From positions 1,054,001 to 1,118,000 of the forward strand of contig NZ_FOUE01000001.1 in assembly GCF_900114775.1 (NCBI RefSeq): a stretch of DNA of 64,000 nt, written 5' to 3'. Below the pieces are notes generated by a model. It was not told where the DNA came from. It searched no databases and saw only the letters and a program-made list of their open reading frames with translations. This document shows positions 33,181 through 42,639 of the stretch, piece after piece. A program made the position numbers and the translations under genes. The first letter of the stretch is position 1; every line of letters begins with the position of its first letter. The DNA is from Marinobacter zhejiangensis (GTDB taxonomy: Bacteria; Pseudomonadota; Gammaproteobacteria; Pseudomonadales; Oleiphilaceae).

Positions 33181-34737
33181 ATGGGAGATTCCCGGCACCA
33201 GCTTTTCCAACAGTTTGCCCGCGACCAATGGGCAGGCTTCCATAAGGGGATCGAAAAGGAAGGTCTGCGGGTGGACGGCAACGGGTTCATTGCCCAGACG
33301 CCGCACCCGCGAGCCCTGGGTTCAACACTGACCCATCCTCGCATCACCACGGACTATTCTGAATCGCTGCTGGAGCTGATTACCCCGGTGTGCGACAGTA
33401 CCGACGCGGTGTTGGCGTCGTTGTACGACATTCATCACTTCGTGCACCAGCATCTGGGCGATGAAGTTTTCTGGGCGGCCAGCATGCCCTGTGGCCTTGA
33501 TGGCGATGACAGCATTCCCATTGCAGAATATGGCAGCTCGAACATTGGCCAACTCAAGCACGTGTATCGGCAGGGACTGGCGGTTCGTTACGGGCGGATG
33601 ATGCAGAGCATTGCCGGTGCCCACTACAACCTTTCGCTGCCCGACAGCTTCTGGGCCCAGTGGCAGTCAGCGCTGGCCGATGAGCAGCCGCTGCAGGCCT
33701 TCAAGTCCCAGCAGTATTTCTGGCTGGTGCGCAATTTCCGCCGTCGTAGCTGGTTGTTGATGCTGTTGTTCGGTGCGTCGCCAGCGCTGGACCGGAGCTT
33801 TGTTGCCAACGTTCGGCACACGCTTAGCCCTCTCGATAGCTCGACCTGGTATGGTCCCGAGGCGACGTCATTGCGCATGGGCGACCTCGGCTACCACAAC
33901 AATGCCCAGGCATCGCTGAATATCTGCTTCAACGAACTGTCGACCTACACCTCAACCCTGGCCCAGGCGATCCACACGCCCTGGCCGGAGTATGAGCGTA
34001 TCGGAACCCGCCGGGGCGACCGGTTTATCCAGATCAACACCAGCATCCTGCAGATTGAAAACGAGTATTACAGCGCGATTCGTCCCAAGCGGACCACCCA
34101 CCGCGGCGAGAAACCCATTCAGGCGCTGGATGCCCGTGGGGTCGAGTATGTTGAAGTTCGCTGCCTGGACCTGGACCCGTTCTCACCGGTCGGCATGTCT
34201 GCACCCCAGATTGATTTCCTCGACCTGTTCCTGCTCGACTGCCTGCTTTCAGACAGCCCAAAGATAGACGATCAGGAGTGCAGCCATCTCGATGACAACT
34301 TCAAGGATGTGGTTAACCGTGGCCGGTCGCATGAACTCAGTCTGGTGGACGGCGGGGGATCAACCAACGTTCAGGACGCTGCCCGTGCATTGCTGGAACG
34401 CTTGGAACCACTGGCGGCAAAGCTGGACGGGTTGTCGGACGGAGACCGTTACCGTCAGGCGTTGCTGCAACAGCGGCAAAAGCTGGAAGACCCCTCATTG
34501 CTGCCGTCGGCCAGGGTGATCGACGCCATGAACGGTGCCGGCCAGGGTCACCGGGACTGGGTGCTGGCCAAGTCTCGGGAGCACCAGCAGGCATTCCGTA
34601 AGGAAGGTTTGTCCCCGCAGGTTCAGGCTGAATTTGAGCGACAAAGTGCCGAATCGTTGGCTGAGCAGGAAGCGATGGAGGCGGGAGACACGCAACCGTT
34701 TGCCGAGTTCCTGGCGGCCTACCTGGCCGATGAGTAA
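33181..34737 (+). CDS. gshA: Glutamate-cysteine ligase
   Basis: A 518-residue class I gamma-glutamylcysteine synthetase, which catalyses the first step of glutathione synthesis with ATP. Family blocks include KGIEKEGLRV near the N-terminus, HPRITTDYSESLLELITP, GRMMQSIAGAHYN and YVEVRCLDLDPF. The length equals that of E. coli GshA. A GGAG lies eight bases before the ATG. No gshB is present in the window. Confidence 0.95.
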   Translation: MGDSRHQLFQQFARDQWAGFHKGIEKEGLRVDGNGFIAQTPHPRALGSTLTHPRITTDYSESLLELITPVCDSTDAVLASLYDIHHFVHQHLGDEVFWAASMPCGLDGDDSIPIAEYGSSNIGQLKHVYRQGLAVRYGRMMQSIAGAHYNLSLPDSFWAQWQSALADEQPLQAFKSQQYFWLVRNFRRRSWLLMLLFGASPALDRSFVANVRHTLSPLDSSTWYGPEATSLRMGDLGYHNNAQASLNICFNELSTYTSTLAQAIHTPWPEYERIGTRRGDRFIQINTSILQIENEYYSAIRPKRTTHRGEKPIQALDARGVEYVEVRCLDLDPFSPVGMSAPQIDFLDLFLLDCLLSDSPKIDDQECSHLDDNFKDVVNRGRSHELSLVDGGGSTNVQDAARALLERLEPLAAKLDGLSDGDRYRQALLQQRQKLEDPSLLPSARVIDAMNGAGQGHRDWVLAKSREHQQAFRKEGLSPQVQAEFERQSAESLAEQEAMEAGDTQPFAEFLAAYLADE

Positions 34738-34889
34738 GTGCACCATGACACTGATTAAAGCGGACCTGTCGCACAAAAAATAAACAGCCTCGTTGTTATA
34801 TTGGCTGGCCACTGTTAGCTTTTGTTACATTATGTTCAGGTCGTTTGCCTGTACACGGTATGCCGTGACGAGCGTAACAAGGAGGGGGT

Positions 34890-35099
34890 ATGGCTAGGGA
34901 TGTAAAGCTGGGCTGGGATGTGGAAGCCCTCAACAAGGCTTACCGTCAGGGCTACATGGCTGCAGAGATGGGGATGGCACGGGAACGCTGCCCCTATCGC
35001 GGGGATGTGGTCATCGCGGCCTGGGAGGCTGGCTGGGAAGACGCCGCAGCCGTTGCCGTGGAAAATGCCGCCGACGACCTGTTCTCGCGTATTGCCTGA
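34890..35099 (+). CDS. rmf: Ribosome modulation factor
   Basis: A 69-residue basic/acidic small protein with the RMF core AYRQGYMAAEMG, RERCPY and AWEAGWEDA. RMF binds 70S ribosomes in stationary phase and drives formation of inactive 100S dimers. The gene has an unusually strong ribosome site (AAGGAGGGGG) directly before the ATG, fitting rapid production in stationary phase. It extends about 14 residues beyond the E. coli protein at the C-terminus. Confidence 0.85.
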   Translation: MARDVKLGWDVEALNKAYRQGYMAAEMGMARERCPYRGDVVIAAWEAGWEDAAAVAVENAADDLFSRIA

Positions 35100-35140
35100 T
35101 CTTTTCTCAAGGCTGGCAGCCCTGCTGAGGCAGGGCTTGC

Positions 35141-35590
35141 TTAGCGCTGTACCACAAACGTGGTAAAGACCACGTCATCGATTTGTTCCCCGGTTTGTTG
35201 CTCTTCCAAGACGGCGTTGATCCGTCGAACCGCCTCATCCTTCAGTGCTTCTTTTCCTTCATTGCTGGTCAGCCTGTGCAGGTCGGTTTGTTCACCGAAG
35301 AGCAGCACCAGTTCGTGGCGGAGTCTGGGCATGTGAGCCTCTACCGCCGCCCGGGTGGTTGGGCTGGAGGCGCGCAGTGTCACCGCAGCTTTCAGGTATT
35401 TGAGCTTCTGGTCCGGCGCACCCACGTTGGTGACAAAGTCCGGTTCCATCTCGATATAGTCGGTAACCCTGGCTTCCTCCGCTGTACTGTTCTCCTCGCT
35501 GTCATCAGGTGACTCGGCCAGGGCGGGTGAGGTGGTCAGCGGGAGCAGACAGAGCAAGGCGAGTACGCGGAAAAGTGACATAAAGTTCAT
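35141..35590 (-). CDS. FliL-like secreted protein
   Basis: A 149-residue protein with a probable signal peptide (1-25, cleavage near ALA-ES), an acidic linker (DDSEENSTAEE) and a FliL-type domain (YIEMEPDFVTNV, KYLKAAVTLR, LRHELVLLF, DDVVFTTFVVQ). Classic FliL is a single-pass membrane protein of the flagellar stator complex with a stomatin-like fold; here the N-terminal helix looks cleavable, so the product may be free in the periplasm. There are no flagellar genes in the window. Function outside the motor is unknown. Confidence 0.72.
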   Translation of the reverse strand: MNFMSLFRVLALLCLLPLTTSPALAESPDDSEENSTAEEARVTDYIEMEPDFVTNVGAPDQKLKYLKAAVTLRASSPTTRAAVEAHMPRLRHELVLLFGEQTDLHRLTSNEGKEALKDEAVRRINAVLEEQQTGEQIDDVVFTTFVVQR

Positions 35591-35741
35591 AAGCTTGATG
35601 TTCGGGAACGTTTAGGGTTTATTGCCAGTCAATGCTGGCGGACGCCATCAGGATAGCAGGCCCGGCGCGCCCTTGCAGCGGCAAGGCGGGGCCTGTGAGT
35701 TTGTTGGCCATGCGAAGACGTTAACACAAGGGAGCAAGCCG

Positions 35742-36236
35742 TTGAATCGAAGAGGGGTGTTTGGAGTTGTCCTGGGCGTGTGTGTGGCATTGCTGGCCAC
35801 TGCGTTCTATATGGAGCATGTGAAAGGGCTGGAGCCTTGCCCGTTATGCTGGTTGCAGCGTTATGCCTTCATGGCCGTGGCTGTCGTCAGCCTGTTGGCC
35901 GTCCTGCATAATCCCGCGGGTGTTGGTGCGCGGATCTATGGCTTCTTGCTGGCGTTGTTTTCCGGTCTGGGTCTGGGGCTGGCCGGGCGGCAGTTATGGC
36001 TACAGAGCCTGCCTGCGGACCAGGTGCCCGCCTGCGGCCCATCGGTGGAGTACATGCTGGAAGTGTTCCCGCTGACCGAGGTATTGGCAACGGCTATTCG
36101 CGGCACCGGCGATTGCGCCGCAGTGGTCTGGCGCTTCCTGGGGCTGAGTATTCCTGGCTGGACGGCGGTGTTCTTCAGCCTGCTGGTGGTCACCGGTTTG
36201 GTGCTGCTGCTTCGGGCGCCGGCATCCGACAAATAA
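35742..36236 (+). CDS. dsbB: Disulfide bond formation protein B
   Basis: A 164-residue inner-membrane quinone reductase that reoxidises DsbA. Four hydrophobic helices are present with both redox pairs: C33-x2-C36 (EPCPLCWLQ) in the first periplasmic loop and C98/C125 (PACGPS, GTGDCAA) in the second. A TTG start at 35742 is chosen: GGGAG lies seven bases upstream and the first helix follows at once; the longer frame to 35622 has no family sequence. Confidence 0.92.
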   Translation: MNRRGVFGVVLGVCVALLATAFYMEHVKGLEPCPLCWLQRYAFMAVAVVSLLAVLHNPAGVGARIYGFLLALFSGLGLGLAGRQLWLQSLPADQVPACGPSVEYMLEVFPLTEVLATAIRGTGDCAAVVWRFLGLSIPGWTAVFFSLLVVTGLVLLLRAPASDK

Positions 36237-36328
36237 CCCGGAGTTTCCGGTTGCGGGTTGGCGCCGCCTTGGGGTAATTTGGTTGCAACTGATAACAATA
36301 AACCAGATCGCGTCAGTCAGGAGGCGTC

Positions 36329-36811
36329 ATGCTTGAAAATTGCCACAATGCCAAGGAACGCTGGGGTGGGGTCAGTGACCTGATCGATCGCTGGCTCAAG
36401 GAACGCCAGGAGCTGATTGTTCACTATTGCGATCTTACGGGAACCGATGCCGCCATCAGTACCGAGGTGCTGGCGGGCAAATTCGTTAGACTCTGCGAAA
36501 TCCTGGTGGACTATGTGTCCGCGGGTCACTTTGAAGTCTTTGAGCAACTGATCCGTGAAGCCAAGGAGTTTAATGACGGAGGGGTCGAACTGGCTGCCAA
36601 GGTTTACCCTCGGCTTGAGGAAACCACGGAGGTTGCCCTCAATTTCAATGACCGCCTGGACGGTGGTCAGTTAACGGGCGGGGATATTCGTACGCTGTTT
36701 GCTGAACTGTCTAAACTGGGTGAAACCCTGGAGAGCCGCTTTGAAATGGAAGACTTCCTGATCGAGCATCTGCACAACGTGCATGCTGACAAGGTCATGT
36801 CGTCGGCTTGA
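36329..36811 (+). CDS. rsd: Regulator of sigma D (Rsd/AlgQ)
   Basis: A 160-residue all-helical protein of the Rsd/AlgQ family, with the conserved DRWLKERQELIVHY, LVDYVSAGHFEVFE and YPRLEETTEVALNFND segments. Rsd binds the housekeeping sigma factor in stationary phase and so frees core RNA polymerase for alternative sigma factors; in Pseudomonas AlgQ also affects alginate and siderophore genes. CAGGAGG precedes the ATG. Its location beside rmf and dsbB groups stationary-phase functions. Confidence 0.9.
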   Translation: MLENCHNAKERWGGVSDLIDRWLKERQELIVHYCDLTGTDAAISTEVLAGKFVRLCEILVDYVSAGHFEVFEQLIREAKEFNDGGVELAAKVYPRLEETTEVALNFNDRLDGGQLTGGDIRTLFAELSKLGETLESRFEMEDFLIEHLHNVHADKVMSSA

Positions 36812-36852
36812 GCGCAGGGGTATTGCACGACAAGGGCCACCGGAACAGGTGG

Positions 36853-36884
36853 CTTCCGGCGAGAACTGCGTTCTACGCCGGAAG
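36853..36884. terminator. Stem-loop between convergent rsd and FKBP genes
   Basis: CTTCCGGCG (36853-36861) pairs with CGCCGGAAG (36876-36884), and an inner AGAAC/GTTCT pairing closes most of the loop. There is no T-tract, so it may act as a bidirectional mRNA end structure more than a classical terminator. Confidence 0.5.
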
Positions 36885-36895
36885 ATAAGGGCGTA

Positions 36896-37603
36896 TTACT
36901 CTGGGTTGATTTCCAGCAGTTCTACGTCAAAGACCAGGGTCTCATTGGGGCCGATGCCGCGATTGCCGCCGGGGCCGTAAGCCAGCTCAGAAGGAATGAA
37001 CAGTTTGACGCGGCTGCCTTCGTTCATCAGCTGCAGGCCTTCAGTCCAGCCAGCGATGACCTGGTTCAGGCCAAACGTGACCGGCTCACCGCGATCGCGG
37101 GAGCTGTCAAACACTTCGCCAGAGAGCAGTTCGCCGGTGTAATGCACCTTAACGACGTCGTCAGCCGTCGGCTTCTCGCCCGTGCCTTCTTCCAGTACTT
37201 CATACTGCAGTCCGGACTCGGTGGTTACCACGCCGTCGCGCTGACCGTTTTCAGCCAGGAACGTCTCACCAGCGGTTTTGTTGTCTTCCGCCAGCTTTTC
37301 CATCTGGGCAACCTGCTCTTCCTGCAGCTTCTGCTGGTACTCCATCAATGCCGTCTGGATCTCTTCCCGCGTCATGCGCTTGGCGGCGTCATCGCCGGCG
37401 TGACCATGCTCAATGCCTTGGAGAAACTGATCCATTTGCAGGTCTGGCAGGTCGTTGCGCATCCGCTCGCCGAGGACCAGGCCCATGCCGTAGCTGACTT
37501 TCTGACTGTTTTCGGTCAGTTCAGGTTCTGGGGCTGCCTGGTTGGTTGAGGTACAGCCTCCAATGATGCCGGCAGTCGCCAGGGCGATCAGTGTCTTCTT
37601 CAT
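36896..37603 (-). CDS. FKBP-type peptidyl-prolyl isomerase lipoprotein
   Basis: A 235-residue Mip/FkpA-type foldase. A lipobox at GIIGGC makes Cys17 the lipidated residue. The N-terminal dimerisation helices (about 30-130: SYGMGLVLGERM, MTREEIQTALMEYQQKLQEEQ) precede the catalytic FKBP domain (about 135-233: VKVHYTGELLSGEVFDSS, VIAGWTEGLQLM, IPSELAYGPGG). It speeds proline isomerisation during folding of periplasmic or outer-membrane proteins. The ATG at 37603 begins the signal peptide; 16 upstream residues in frame are not used. Confidence 0.92.
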   Translation of the reverse strand: MKKTLIALATAGIIGGCTSTNQAAPEPELTENSQKVSYGMGLVLGERMRNDLPDLQMDQFLQGIEHGHAGDDAAKRMTREEIQTALMEYQQKLQEEQVAQMEKLAEDNKTAGETFLAENGQRDGVVTTESGLQYEVLEEGTGEKPTADDVVKVHYTGELLSGEVFDSSRDRGEPVTFGLNQVIAGWTEGLQLMNEGSRVKLFIPSELAYGPGGNRGIGPNETLVFDVELLEINPE

Positions 37604-37750
37604 TGAATCATCCTTAGTCTTGTTGAGCGGGTGTTGGATAATGGTCAGCAAAAGGTAACTGGTTCAGCGGCGAGATGCCACTGAACATGCGTTAATTGTT
37701 TGATAGTTGAGAGACTGGGAGCGGAATGCCCGGGTGGCTGGGCATAAGCG

Positions 37751-38125
37751 TTAGCTGTCTTTTTCCGGAGAGAGTGCAAACGGTGCGTGGTAGGGCGAGC
37801 GCCAGTCCTGAGCGGAGGGGCTGTCCGATGCGCCACTGCCTGGGCGGGAAGGCTCAATAGCAAGGGCGTTCCAGGCGCCTTGCGTCGGTGGGCGGTCGGC
37901 ATAGTGCCAGCCGCCGTCGCTGTCCTGCCATTTGAAGACAATCTCAGGGCCTTCAAGAGGGATGGGGTTCGGTACCATGCCTTCAAAGGCCGGCATGTCG
38001 CCGCCTTCCGGTTTACTTTCCGGGGCGCTGGCAACCGGTTCGGGTTCGCTGATGCCAAATGAGATCAATAGCAGTAGTACGCCGAGGGCGGGAAAGGCAA
38101 GTCTGATTAGCCACCGCGTTATCAT
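37751..38125 (-). CDS. Membrane-anchored protein with DUF4124-like segment
   Basis: A 124-residue protein with an N-terminal hydrophobic helix (about 4-24), a Pro/Glu-rich linker and a short motif FKWQDSDGGWHYADRPP typical of DUF4124 proteins, small periplasmic domains of unknown function. It starts four bases inside the end of the upstream TIGR02444 gene, so the two form a coupled unit. Function unknown. Confidence 0.65.
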   Translation of the reverse strand: MITRWLIRLAFPALGVLLLLISFGISEPEPVASAPESKPEGGDMPAFEGMVPNPIPLEGPEIVFKWQDSDGGWHYADRPPTQGAWNALAIEPSRPGSGASDSPSAQDWRSPYHAPFALSPEKDS

Positions 38126-38649
38126 GGCTTGTCTGCTCCATATGAAGAATCCTGTGGCAGGTGGTGCACCAAGGCATCCAGCAGCCGACCGGTTTCCTGG
38201 TCAAAGTTGTGGGTAGGCGACACCGCCCGCAGGTTGGCTCGAATCCGTTCAGCCTGCGTCAGTTTGCCAGTGTCTGCCTTGCCTGGCCGCCTGAGCGACT
38301 CATATGCCAGGGCAAGCTCTACCCGTTCTGCTTCCAGCTCGGCATTGGCCAGCTGTTTCCTTAATGATGATAACGCCGGTTGGTGCCGGGGAATCTGTTT
38401 TCTGGTCATGCGCAGGGCGTTGGTCATCTGTTCACGCCAGCGCTGGACAATGGCCGCTTCCGTTTCGTAATCACGCCCCTCGACCGCGAGCCAGCCAGCC
38501 GCCAGGATGCGGGTAACGCTCCAGTTCCGGGCCTGAAGTTCAAGGCAGGCCTGTTCAACCTTGGGGCAGCTCCAGGCAATCAGTGCATAGCGCCAGAGCG
38601 GGTTGTCGAGCTCCAGCGGCGCTGGCAGGTTGTCCCAGTTGTCTGTCAT
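38122..38649 (-). CDS. TIGR02444/DUF2390 family protein
   Basis: A 175-residue cytoplasmic helical protein. The N-terminal pattern NPLWRYALIAWSCPKVEQACLEL followed by WSVTRILAAGWLA resembles the TIGR02444 family, which has no known function and often sits next to an ABC-F gene in Pseudomonas-like genomes, as here (divergent at 38771). It overlaps the following DUF4124-like gene by four bases. Confidence 0.7.
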   Translation of the reverse strand: MTDNWDNLPAPLELDNPLWRYALIAWSCPKVEQACLELQARNWSVTRILAAGWLAVEGRDYETEAAIVQRWREQMTNALRMTRKQIPRHQPALSSLRKQLANAELEAERVELALAYESLRRPGKADTGKLTQAERIRANLRAVSPTHNFDQETGRLLDALVHHLPQDSSYGADKP

Positions 38650-38770
38650 TGCGCCCCCAACCTGGGCTCCTGTGTCTGCAGCTGTAAGCTACATCGGTGG
38701 CATAAAAAAGTAGCCAATCACGCTCTAGGGACTCTCACTGTGAACAAAGGTTCCCTGATAGAATGCCGCC

Positions 38771-40738
38771 ATGCTTACGATATCGGATCTCAGTTTACAA
38801 CGTGGCGGCGTCTGGTTGCTAGAAAACGCCAATCTAACCATCCAAAGTGGTGAAAGGGTGGCGATTGTTGGCGCCAATGGCGCGGGAAAATCCAGCCTTT
38901 TCAAACTCCTGTTGGGAGAGCTTGGGCAAGAGCAGGGTGACGTCAGTCTGCCCGGCGGGTGCCGTGTTGCTCATATGGCTCAGGAGGTGGAAGCGTCCCA
39001 GCGCTCGGCTCGGGATTTCGTCCTCGATGGCGACAAGGTGCTGCGCCGGCTTGAGGCGGAGCTGGCAGAGGCTGAAGCAGCCGGTGATGACAATGCCCAG
39101 GCACGGCTTCATGGCGAGCTCGATCTCCACGAGGCGTGGTCGGCACCGCGCCGTGCCGAAGCGCTGATCCGGGGGCTGGGTTTTGCGGATGCAGATGTCG
39201 ATCGCCCGGTCTCTGCGTTCAGCGGGGGCTGGCGCATCCGGCTGAATCTCGCCCAGGCACTGATGCAGCCGTCGGACCTGTTGCTGCTGGACGAGCCCAC
39301 CAACCACTTGGACCTGGATGCCTGCCTGTGGCTGGAGAACTGGCTGCGACGTTACCCGGGAACCCTGCTGTTTATCTCCCACGACCGTGACTTTATGGAC
39401 CGGGTGGCCACCCACGTGGTGCACTTCTACAGCAAGAAGTTGGATTGCTACACCGGTAACTACTCGTCGTTTGAAAACCAGCGCAGTGAACGGTTGGCAC
39501 AACAACAGGCTGGTTACGAGCGTCAGCAGGCAAGAATTGAGGAAATTCAGCGCTTTATCAGCCGATTCAAAGCCAAGGCCAGTAAAGCTCGCCAGGCTCA
39601 AAGCCGGGTCAAAGCGCTGGAGCGGATGGAAAAGATTGCGCCGGCGCACATTGATTCGCCATTCAGCTTTGAATTCCCCGTGGCAGACAAGGTCTCCAGC
39701 CCACTGCTATCCATCCGGCACGGCGCGGTGGGTTACGGTGACAAGGTTGTATTGAGAGGGCTGAATCTGAGCCTGTTGCCGGGCAGCCGGATTGGCCTGC
39801 TGGGTCCGAACGGTGCCGGTAAGTCCACCCTGATGGATGCGCTGCGGGGCTCGTCGCCGTTAATGGACGGCGAGCGGGTAGCCGGAGAAAACCTCGCCGT
39901 AGGGTACTTTGCCCAGCATCAGCTGGAGGCACTTGATCTCGATGCCAGCCCGTTCCTGCATCTGCAGCGGCTGGCCCCGAAAGCCTCCGAACAAAGCATC
40001 CGGAACTTCCTGGGCGGGTTTGATTTTCACGGCGATGAAGCACTGGCGCCGGTGCGGTCGTTCTCGGGTGGTGAAAAGGCTCGTGTCGCCCTGGCAACCA
40101 TTGCCTGGCAGCGCCCGAACCTGCTGCTGCTCGACGAGCCCACCAACCATCTGGACCTGGAAATGCGCCAGGCTCTGACCATGGCCTTGCAGAACTTTGA
40201 AGGGGCCATCGTGGTGGTATCCCACGACCGTCACCTGCTACGCAACACGGTGGATGACTTCTGGCTGGTTCATGGTGGCCTTGTCGATGTCTACGACGGC
40301 GACCTGGAAGACTATGAACGCTGGCTGGCGGATCGGCGGCGTGATGAGGCGGAAGCGCCCCAGCGGGTCGAGCCTGGTGCGGCTGCGGCGAGTGCGGATG
40401 GCAGCCAGGGCAACGGGTCTGCTGGCGGGGATGTTGCCCGGGAAAGCGCTGAGGAGCGTAAGGCTCGCAAACGAGCGGAAGCCGCCCTGAGGCAGCAGAT
40501 CAGTCCGTTTCGCAAGCGGCTGGCGGCACTGGAACAGCGTATGGAACAGTTGCAGCAGTCGCTGGCTGAGCTGGAGCAGGCGCTTGGCGAGCCAAGCCTG
40601 TACGACGCTGCGAGTAAAGATCGGCTCAAGGAACTGCTGGGCCATCAGGCGCAGCAGCGCGGCGAGCTGGATTCGACCGAAGCCGAATGGCTGGATGTCA
40701 GCGAAACCGTTGAAACGATGGAAGCAGGTCTGGGCTAA
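38771..40738 (+). CDS. ABC-F family ATPase (YheS type)
   Basis: A 655-residue soluble protein with two ATP-binding cassettes and no membrane domain. Walker A motifs are GANGAGKSS (about 34-42) and GPNGAGKST; signatures SGGW and SGGEKARVALA; Walker B LLLLDEPTNHLDL in both halves. A linker rich in charged residues joins the cassettes (about 235-285), and a C-terminal coiled coil follows (about 560-650). ABC-F proteins bind the ribosomal E site and act on stalled or antibiotic-bound ribosomes; this form matches the housekeeping YheS branch. Confidence 0.9.
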   Translation: MLTISDLSLQRGGVWLLENANLTIQSGERVAIVGANGAGKSSLFKLLLGELGQEQGDVSLPGGCRVAHMAQEVEASQRSARDFVLDGDKVLRRLEAELAEAEAAGDDNAQARLHGELDLHEAWSAPRRAEALIRGLGFADADVDRPVSAFSGGWRIRLNLAQALMQPSDLLLLDEPTNHLDLDACLWLENWLRRYPGTLLFISHDRDFMDRVATHVVHFYSKKLDCYTGNYSSFENQRSERLAQQQAGYERQQARIEEIQRFISRFKAKASKARQAQSRVKALERMEKIAPAHIDSPFSFEFPVADKVSSPLLSIRHGAVGYGDKVVLRGLNLSLLPGSRIGLLGPNGAGKSTLMDALRGSSPLMDGERVAGENLAVGYFAQHQLEALDLDASPFLHLQRLAPKASEQSIRNFLGGFDFHGDEALAPVRSFSGGEKARVALATIAWQRPNLLLLDEPTNHLDLEMRQALTMALQNFEGAIVVVSHDRHLLRNTVDDFWLVHGGLVDVYDGDLEDYERWLADRRRDEAEAPQRVEPGAAAASADGSQGNGSAGGDVARESAEERKARKRAEAALRQQISPFRKRLAALEQRMEQLQQSLAELEQALGEPSLYDAASKDRLKELLGHQAQQRGELDSTEAEWLDVSETVETMEAGLG

Positions 40739-40760
40739 GGCGCCGCCCAGACCTTCATCG

Positions 40761-42269
40761 TCATTCGATGGAAAGGGTCAGCCCCTGCTTGGACAGGTAC
40801 TCCTGCTCGTTGTTCAGGTCGGCCAGTGTCAGCGGGCGGCTTTCCAGCCATTGGTCCGGGAACGCCAGCGTCAGCCTGTCCGGGCCTGCGGTCAGGCGGA
40901 ACTCGGGCAGGGGCTCGTTGTTGCGGGGATGATGCAACAGGACTGCCAGCCGGATCAGGGTGCACAGGTAGCGAAGGCGCTGGAGGTCATTGGGGTCGGT
41001 GTCTTCGAAGACCGCGGCAGAGAACTTGCGCCGGTGACCGCGAACCAAGGTGGCCAGATCGCGTTGGAACTGTTGGCTGAAACCAGCCAGATCCGAATAG
41101 CGCAACAGATAAGCGCCATGTTTGTGGTACTGACTGTGGGAAATGGTCAGGCCGATCTCATGCAGGCGACAGGCCCAGCGGAGAATGTCTTCGTCGTACT
41201 CGGTGTTGATTCCCCAGTCGTCCGCCACCTGCTGCCAGGCAGAAATCGCGGTTTCCTCAACAGCCCTGCCATGGGCCTGGTCAACGTGATAGCGCTCCTG
41301 CAGAGCGTGAATGGTGCGCTCCCGCACATCCTCATGTTGAATGCGCCCGACAATGTCGTAGAGCAGACCTTCCCGCAGGGCGCCGTCGGCAAAGCGCATC
41401 TCGTCAATTTCCAGTGACTCGAACGCACCCATCAGAATGGCGAAGCCAGCGGTGAAGATGGTGTGGCGCTCCGTGCGCACACCGATTTCCGAGAGCCGGT
41501 CGATGTTGCCCATGTCCACCAGGCGCCGGCGTAACTCCTTCATGCCCTGATAGGTGAGGGTGCCATCGGTGATTTTCAGGGCCGCCAGAACGTTGGAGAT
41601 GGCCTTGATCGAACCGGAGGAGCCAACAGCGTCTTTCCAACCCAGCTGACGGTACCGGTTGCGGATGTGCAGAATTTCCTGATTGGCATGGGTCACGGCT
41701 CGGTCCATCTGGCGGCGGGTGATGCGGCCGTCAGCGAAATAGCGGTTACGGAAGGACACGCAGCCCATGTGGAGGCTTTCCAGTTCCTGGGCTTCGAACC
41801 GTTCGCCGATGATGAATTCAGTACTGCCGCCGCCAATGTCAATCACCAGTCGACGCCCCTTGTCATCAGACAGGGTGTGAGAGACGCCGAGGTAGATCAG
41901 ACGGGCTTCTTCCCTGCCGGCGATGATTTCCACCGGGTAGCCCAGCACGGCTTCGGCGCGGCGAATGAAATCATTGGTATTACGGGCGACCCTAAGAGCG
42001 TTGGTGCCGACGATCTGCACCGCTGAAGGGGGCATGTCGCCGAGGCGCTGGGCAAAGCGGCCCAGGCAGTCGAGAGCGCGTTGCTGAGCCTCTTCTGTCA
42101 GGTTGTTGTTGGCATCCAGGCCTGCGCCGAGTTGGACCTTTTCGCCCATTTTTTCCAGCGTACGGATTTCTCCGTGGACCAGTCGGGCAACAACCATGTG
42201 AAAGCTGTTGGAGCCCATATCGATGGCTGCAAGTACATCGGGCTGAGTGGCGGTGTTTCGGGCCGTCAC
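40761..42269 (-). CDS. ppx: Exopolyphosphatase
   Basis: A 502-residue Ppx/GppA phosphatase that removes terminal phosphates from polyphosphate. The sugar-kinase-like fold shows IDMGSNSFHMVVARL near the N-terminus, DIGGGSTEFIIG and GSSGSIKAISNVL, and a C-terminal HD-like helical domain (about 315-480). GTG start at 42269 with GAGGA upstream. Divergent from trxA, an order familiar from Pseudomonas. ppk is not in the window. Confidence 0.92.
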   Translation of the reverse strand: MTARNTATQPDVLAAIDMGSNSFHMVVARLVHGEIRTLEKMGEKVQLGAGLDANNNLTEEAQQRALDCLGRFAQRLGDMPPSAVQIVGTNALRVARNTNDFIRRAEAVLGYPVEIIAGREEARLIYLGVSHTLSDDKGRRLVIDIGGGSTEFIIGERFEAQELESLHMGCVSFRNRYFADGRITRRQMDRAVTHANQEILHIRNRYRQLGWKDAVGSSGSIKAISNVLAALKITDGTLTYQGMKELRRRLVDMGNIDRLSEIGVRTERHTIFTAGFAILMGAFESLEIDEMRFADGALREGLLYDIVGRIQHEDVRERTIHALQERYHVDQAHGRAVEETAISAWQQVADDWGINTEYDEDILRWACRLHEIGLTISHSQYHKHGAYLLRYSDLAGFSQQFQRDLATLVRGHRRKFSAAVFEDTDPNDLQRLRYLCTLIRLAVLLHHPRNNEPLPEFRLTAGPDRLTLAFPDQWLESRPLTLADLNNEQEYLSKQGLTLSIE

Positions 42270-42639
42270 GAGTCTTGAATTCCTCTTGCGTGGCCTTATC
42301 TTGACTCAGTAGTCCTGAGGTAAGGGGGACGAGTCTGGCCTTTCTGTTGGGAGGCGCAGGCAGGAAGATAATGCCGGCCCCAGTGGCATGGGCTAACTAT
42401 AAGCGAATTATTGGCAGACTGTCAGTAGTGGTAACGGTTTCCCCGGACCTGAAAGGGGGTGGATGCAGGCAATCCTTGATCAGCCCTCTTCACATTCGCT
42501 GGAGCAATCGCGTAAAGTATCGCGTTATGTGGTGGCGTCAGACTGCGGTATTGGGCTGACGCCTACAGAGTCAATCGCGCGCCAGGCAACGGGTTATGGG
42601 TAATTCGTACCGCCGGTGTGCAGGAATCAGGAAAAGGCA
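42270..42639. other. Intergenic region between ppx and trxA
   Basis: A 370-base divergent intergenic stretch. A weak sigma70-like pair TTCACA (42489-42494) and TAAAGT (42513-42518), 18 bases apart, could serve trxA. A 70-codon frame at 42347-42559 shows no ribosome site or recognisable sequence and is not called. I see nothing else here. Confidence 0.35.
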
